Shown here one piece after another: positions 61,622 through 64,000 of a stretch of DNA of 64,000 bases. The stretch is from Fuerstiella sp. (lineage in GTDB: Bacteria; Planctomycetota; Planctomycetia; Planctomycetales; Planctomycetaceae). The position numbers were made by a program, and so were the translations under genes. The notes under the pieces were generated by a model. The model was not told where the DNA came from and ran no database searches. It saw only the letters and a program-made list of their open reading frames with translations. The stretch lies in the NCBI GenBank assembly GCA_014238335.1, contig JABABI010000022.1:1-64000 (forward strand), given 5' to 3'. The number at the start of each line of letters is the position of its first letter. Position 1 is the first letter of the stretch.

Positions 61622-62401
61622 ATGACAACACACAGCAATACAGCGGTCGTTACGGGAGCGGCCAATGGAATTGGCAAAGCGACGTCACTTAAGCTTGCCG
61701 CACAGAACCATAACGTGTTCGGTGCAGACCTGCAGTACTCCGACGAAAACAGAGCCCAACTGGAAGCTGCGGGAGTCACGTGCCAAATTGCCGATGTACG
61801 TGACGTGTTATCTTTGGAGTCCGTCATGCAGACGGCGATTGATGCGACATCGCGACTTGATGTATTGGTCAACAACGCAGGCATGGGCATGGTGAAACAG
61901 ATTGGTGACGTGTCCGAAGTCGACTGGGACATGGTCATGGACACCAACCTGAAAGCCGCGTTCTTCGGGTGCAAGACGGCCATCGCGGCGATGTCTCAAC
62001 AGCTGTCCGGAGGCAGCATCATAAACGTCGCCAGCAACGCAGGACTGCTGCCCAGAAGCCATGACCCGGTCTATTCCATCAGCAAAATGGCACTGGTCGG
62101 CCTGACCAGAAGTCTGGCGCTATGTCATTCCAAAGACCGGATTCGTATCAACTGCGTCTGTCCCGGCCCGGTCGAGAATACTCAGATGATTGAGGAAAAC
62201 TTTGTCGGTCGGCCGGACCGACAGCAGGTGGTACGTGAACTGATCCACGCAAGTCCACTCGCACGCGCATGGGATCGGATTATCTCCCCCGACGAGGTAG
62301 CTGATGCGATTCTATATCTGGCAAGTGATGGTGCTCAAATGGTGTCCGGAACCGCCATTGCCATTGACGGAGGAAAATCACTGGGCGTACCACCAGGCTG
62401 A
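61622..62401 (+). CDS. Short-chain dehydrogenase/reductase
   Basis: 259 residues. The cofactor motif VVTGAANGIGKATSLKL (TGxxxGxG), NNAG (VLVNNAGMGM), the catalytic Ser in INVASNAG and the YSISK catalytic Tyr/Lys are all in order. PG motif in CVCPGPVENTQM and a C-terminal MVSGTAIAIDGGKS are typical of classical SDRs. It oxidises or reduces a hydroxyl using NAD(P); substrate unknown. Cytoplasmic, divergent from the SGNH fusion gene. Confidence 0.92.
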   Translation: MTTHSNTAVVTGAANGIGKATSLKLAAQNHNVFGADLQYSDENRAQLEAAGVTCQIADVRDVLSLESVMQTAIDATSRLDVLVNNAGMGMVKQIGDVSEVDWDMVMDTNLKAAFFGCKTAIAAMSQQLSGGSIINVASNAGLLPRSHDPVYSISKMALVGLTRSLALCHSKDRIRINCVCPGPVENTQMIEENFVGRPDRQQVVRELIHASPLARAWDRIISPDEVADAILYLASDGAQMVSGTAIAIDGGKSLGVPPG

Positions 62402-62458
62402 TACAGTATTATACATACGCGAGCCATGTGCGGTGTTAGCTCTGTAGTGATGTGTGCG

Positions 62459-62508
62459 ACTGGCTCTGCCAGTCGCCTCAATATTCACGAAACACTGGCA
62501 GAGCCAGT
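62459..62508. repeat. Inverted repeat, REP/MITE-like
   Basis: ACTGGCTCTGCCAGT (62459-62473) and ACTGGCAGAGCCAGT (62494-62508) are perfect reverse complements, 20 bp apart. Each arm is itself an imperfect palindrome (ACTGGC ... GCCAGT around three bases). This could fold as a long stem or as two hairpins. I recall such sequences as dispersed repeats in planctomycete genomes, unverified. Confidence 0.75.
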
Positions 62509-62590
62509 GGCACTCAAATTCTCATTTTAGGATTGACAAAGCGCTCGGAAATAGCGCCAAACAAGACTCTAACTGAACATCGGCATACTC

Positions 62591-63766
62591 ATGAAAATGC
62601 ACGCCCCGGTCAGAAACCATTCGTTCCTGTTCACTGCCGTTTGTGTTTTCGGCGTTGCGGCGTCCGGGAACGCGTTGCTGGCTCAGGATTCGACTGACAG
62701 TCGCTGGACGTATCGGCCGGAACAGTTACGACCGTTCTGGCTGGGTGATGTCGTCGAGAGTGAATCAGTGCTGTTTGTTCGAGATCCGAAAACCGGTGAA
62801 GCACGTGCATCACTTTTGTTTCCTGTGCAGAACGTAATCGTCGTGCGTAATTCCGCAGCCGACGTGACGTATCAGGAAGGGGTTGATTTTCGTTTCAGCA
62901 GCGGTTCACGCGAAATCGTGATACCGGCTGGGTCTCGCGTCGTCACGAAGACGCCGCAGGATCTGCGGCGTCCCGCCAAATCGCAGAAATACCGACTAAC
63001 GCATCGTGATGGCAACGGCGAAATTCTGTTTGGGGCAAAGCTGGAATATCATGAAATGCAGACATGCGTGACCTATGCCACGGCGTCACACGACTGGCCG
63101 GTGCAGATGCCGTCGTTTGATGAGCAGGCGCTACCCCGCACGGTACAGAAGCTGCGATCGCGTGATCCGATCTCCATCATGCTGCTGGGCGACAGCATTT
63201 CTACGGGTTGCAATGCTTCCGGCTGGGCCGCAGGGAGTCCGTATCAGCCGCCGTATCCAATCCTGTTGCAGCAGAACCTGGAAGCCACTTATCACAGCAA
63301 GGTGACTCTGACCAACCTTTCGGTCAGCGGTACGTCCACGCCGTGGGGGCTGACGATGGTCGAACAGGTGACCCGGCCAAAACCCGATCTGGTCATTCTG
63401 GCATTCGGTATGAATGATTCTGCAGGCCGATCGGCGGAGGAATACGGAACGAACACCGCCGCCATGATCTCAAAGATTCGAGAATCACTGCCCGACGCAG
63501 AATTCATTCTGGTCGCTTCCATGCTGGGCAATCGCGACTGGGTTCTGCTGAAGCACGACGTTTTTCCACAGTATCGCGACCAGTTGGCAAAACTCTGCAA
63601 GCCCGGTATTGGGCTGGCGGACATGACGTCCGTGTGGAACGAGTTCTTCAAACGCAAGAAAGATCACGACCTGACCGGCAACGGTGTCAACCATCCCAAC
63701 GACTTTGGTCACCGTGTGTACGCTCAGATTCTGTCAGCGCTGCTGGTGGAACAGAAGCGCGACTAA
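62591..63766 (+). CDS. Secreted SGNH/GDSL hydrolase
   Basis: 391 residues. Signal peptide APVRNHSFLFTAVCVFGVAASGNALLA. The first 190 residues are a beta-rich domain (LRPFWLGDVVESESVLFVR...). The SGNH region is intact: ISIMLLGDSISTGCNASG (Ser), LTNLSVSGTSTPWG (Gly), ILAFGMNDSAG (Asn) and NGVNHPNDFGHRVYA (Asp/His). Probably an acyl esterase on a carbohydrate; substrate unknown. It is 190 bp after the SDR gene, with a dispersed inverted repeat between them. Confidence 0.88.
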   Translation: MKMHAPVRNHSFLFTAVCVFGVAASGNALLAQDSTDSRWTYRPEQLRPFWLGDVVESESVLFVRDPKTGEARASLLFPVQNVIVVRNSAADVTYQEGVDFRFSSGSREIVIPAGSRVVTKTPQDLRRPAKSQKYRLTHRDGNGEILFGAKLEYHEMQTCVTYATASHDWPVQMPSFDEQALPRTVQKLRSRDPISIMLLGDSISTGCNASGWAAGSPYQPPYPILLQQNLEATYHSKVTLTNLSVSGTSTPWGLTMVEQVTRPKPDLVILAFGMNDSAGRSAEEYGTNTAAMISKIRESLPDAEFILVASMLGNRDWVLLKHDVFPQYRDQLAKLCKPGIGLADMTSVWNEFFKRKKDHDLTGNGVNHPNDFGHRVYAQILSALLVEQKRD

Positions 63767-63793
63767 CCGACGGCGTGCTGTTGCGATTCCGGT

Positions 63794-64000
63794 CTATTCG
63801 TAGTCCCACTTCATGATCCATGGGTCCTGCATTTCCTCCTGTAATGCCTTCAGCTTTTTCTGGTATGTGACCAGGACGTCGTTGTACTCGCGTTGCAGGG
63901 CCAGGTTCTGCTGTTCGTACGGATCTTTTTCGATGTCGTAGAGTTCGAACTTTGCCCGGTTAATATACTCGCCGACGGTTTTCTTTCCGTAAGGGGCGTC
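63794..64000 (-). CDS. Sulfatase C-terminal end (5' part outside window)
   Basis: Not in the ORF track since the start lies beyond the window. The minus-strand frame, 69 codons to the stop at 63794-63796, reads AKFELYDIEKDPYEQQNL and ends QDPWIMKWDYE. 'ELYDIEKDPYE..NLA' is the conserved C-terminal signature of the type I (formylglycine-dependent) sulfatases, which are abundant in planctomycetes. Only the tail is visible, so the substrate and the catalytic cysteine cannot be assessed. Confidence 0.85.
   Translation of the reverse strand, partial: DAPYGKKTVGEYINRAKFELYDIEKDPYEQQNLALQREYNDVLVTYQKKLKALQEEMQDPWIMKWDYE

Overview
The window looks like a piece of a planctomycete chromosome (Planctomycetales; inferred, not proven by any marker gene). 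The grounds are the gene families: a PVC-type haem/dehydrogenase protein, a multihaem cytochrome with a PA14-like insert, several SGNH/GDSL hydrolases, a sulfatase, a ThuA protein, a Tat-exported Gfo/Idh/MocA oxidoreductase, and many secreted or lipoprotein genes of unknown function. GC content is moderate, genes are loosely packed with gaps of 200-900 bp, and GTG and TTG starts occur. I found no rRNA, tRNA or CRISPR array.

Layout. 1-4.2 kb (minus): the 5' part of crcB (missed by the ORF track), a PQQ-like propeller protein, a HEAT-like secreted protein and an SGNH hydrolase. 4.4-14.4 kb: housekeeping metabolism, namely an M20 amidohydrolase, a YbdK-type carboxylate-amine ligase, a D-2-hydroxyacid dehydrogenase, TatC with a large acidic insertion, a branched-chain aminotransferase-like enzyme, DapF, a HEAT-like protein and an isochorismatase-family hydrolase. 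14.8-15.8 kb: a decayed IS3-family element broken by at least four separate frame disruptions. 16-23 kb: a short Hsp70 with a clear terminator, an alpha/beta hydrolase, a large lipoprotein built from repeats, and a dehydroquinate-synthase-like (EboD-like) gene. 23.5-24.5 kb: a secreted cysteine-rich protein made of twelve 12-residue repeats, followed by a 600 bp untranslated stretch with hairpins and a terminator. 24.7-28.4 kb: a PIN/TRAM membrane protein, an FHA protein, an alpha/beta-hydrolase-like protein and a Nudix hydrolase. 28.9-31.1 kb: a membrane-anchored coiled-coil protein, a tyrosine-recombinase relic and a secreted ankyrin protein. 31.4-36.4 kb: the divergent Gfo/Idh/MocA and PVC-haem genes, with a possible structured RNA just downstream. 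36.7-44.9 kb: DUF3592 and TIGR00266 proteins, then an envelope cluster of a DUF11 lipoprotein, two paralogous secreted proteins, a LolA-like protein and a von Willebrand A protein. 45-52.5 kb: a DUF4432 protein, a short RecQ, the multihaem protein and a triple-repeat protein of unknown function. 52.6-64 kb: ThuA, MBL-fold hydrolase, zinc-ribbon membrane protein, lipoprotein MsrB, a four-CBS protein, a polytopic membrane protein, an SGNH plus alpha/beta hydrolase fusion, an SDR, another SGNH hydrolase and the 3' end of a sulfatase.

Most genes stand alone or in pairs. Coupling is visible for the propeller and HEAT-like pair (TAATG overlap), the DUF4432-RecQ pair (3 nt gap) and possibly the hydrolase-FHA pair (ATGA overlap). 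The theme is envelope and secreted functions plus sulfated or complex carbohydrate breakdown. The strongest candidates for undescribed biology are the cysteine-repeat protein with its structured 3' region, the three-repeat WLG protein, the four-way-junction-like element after the PVC-haem gene, and the large-loop TatC.
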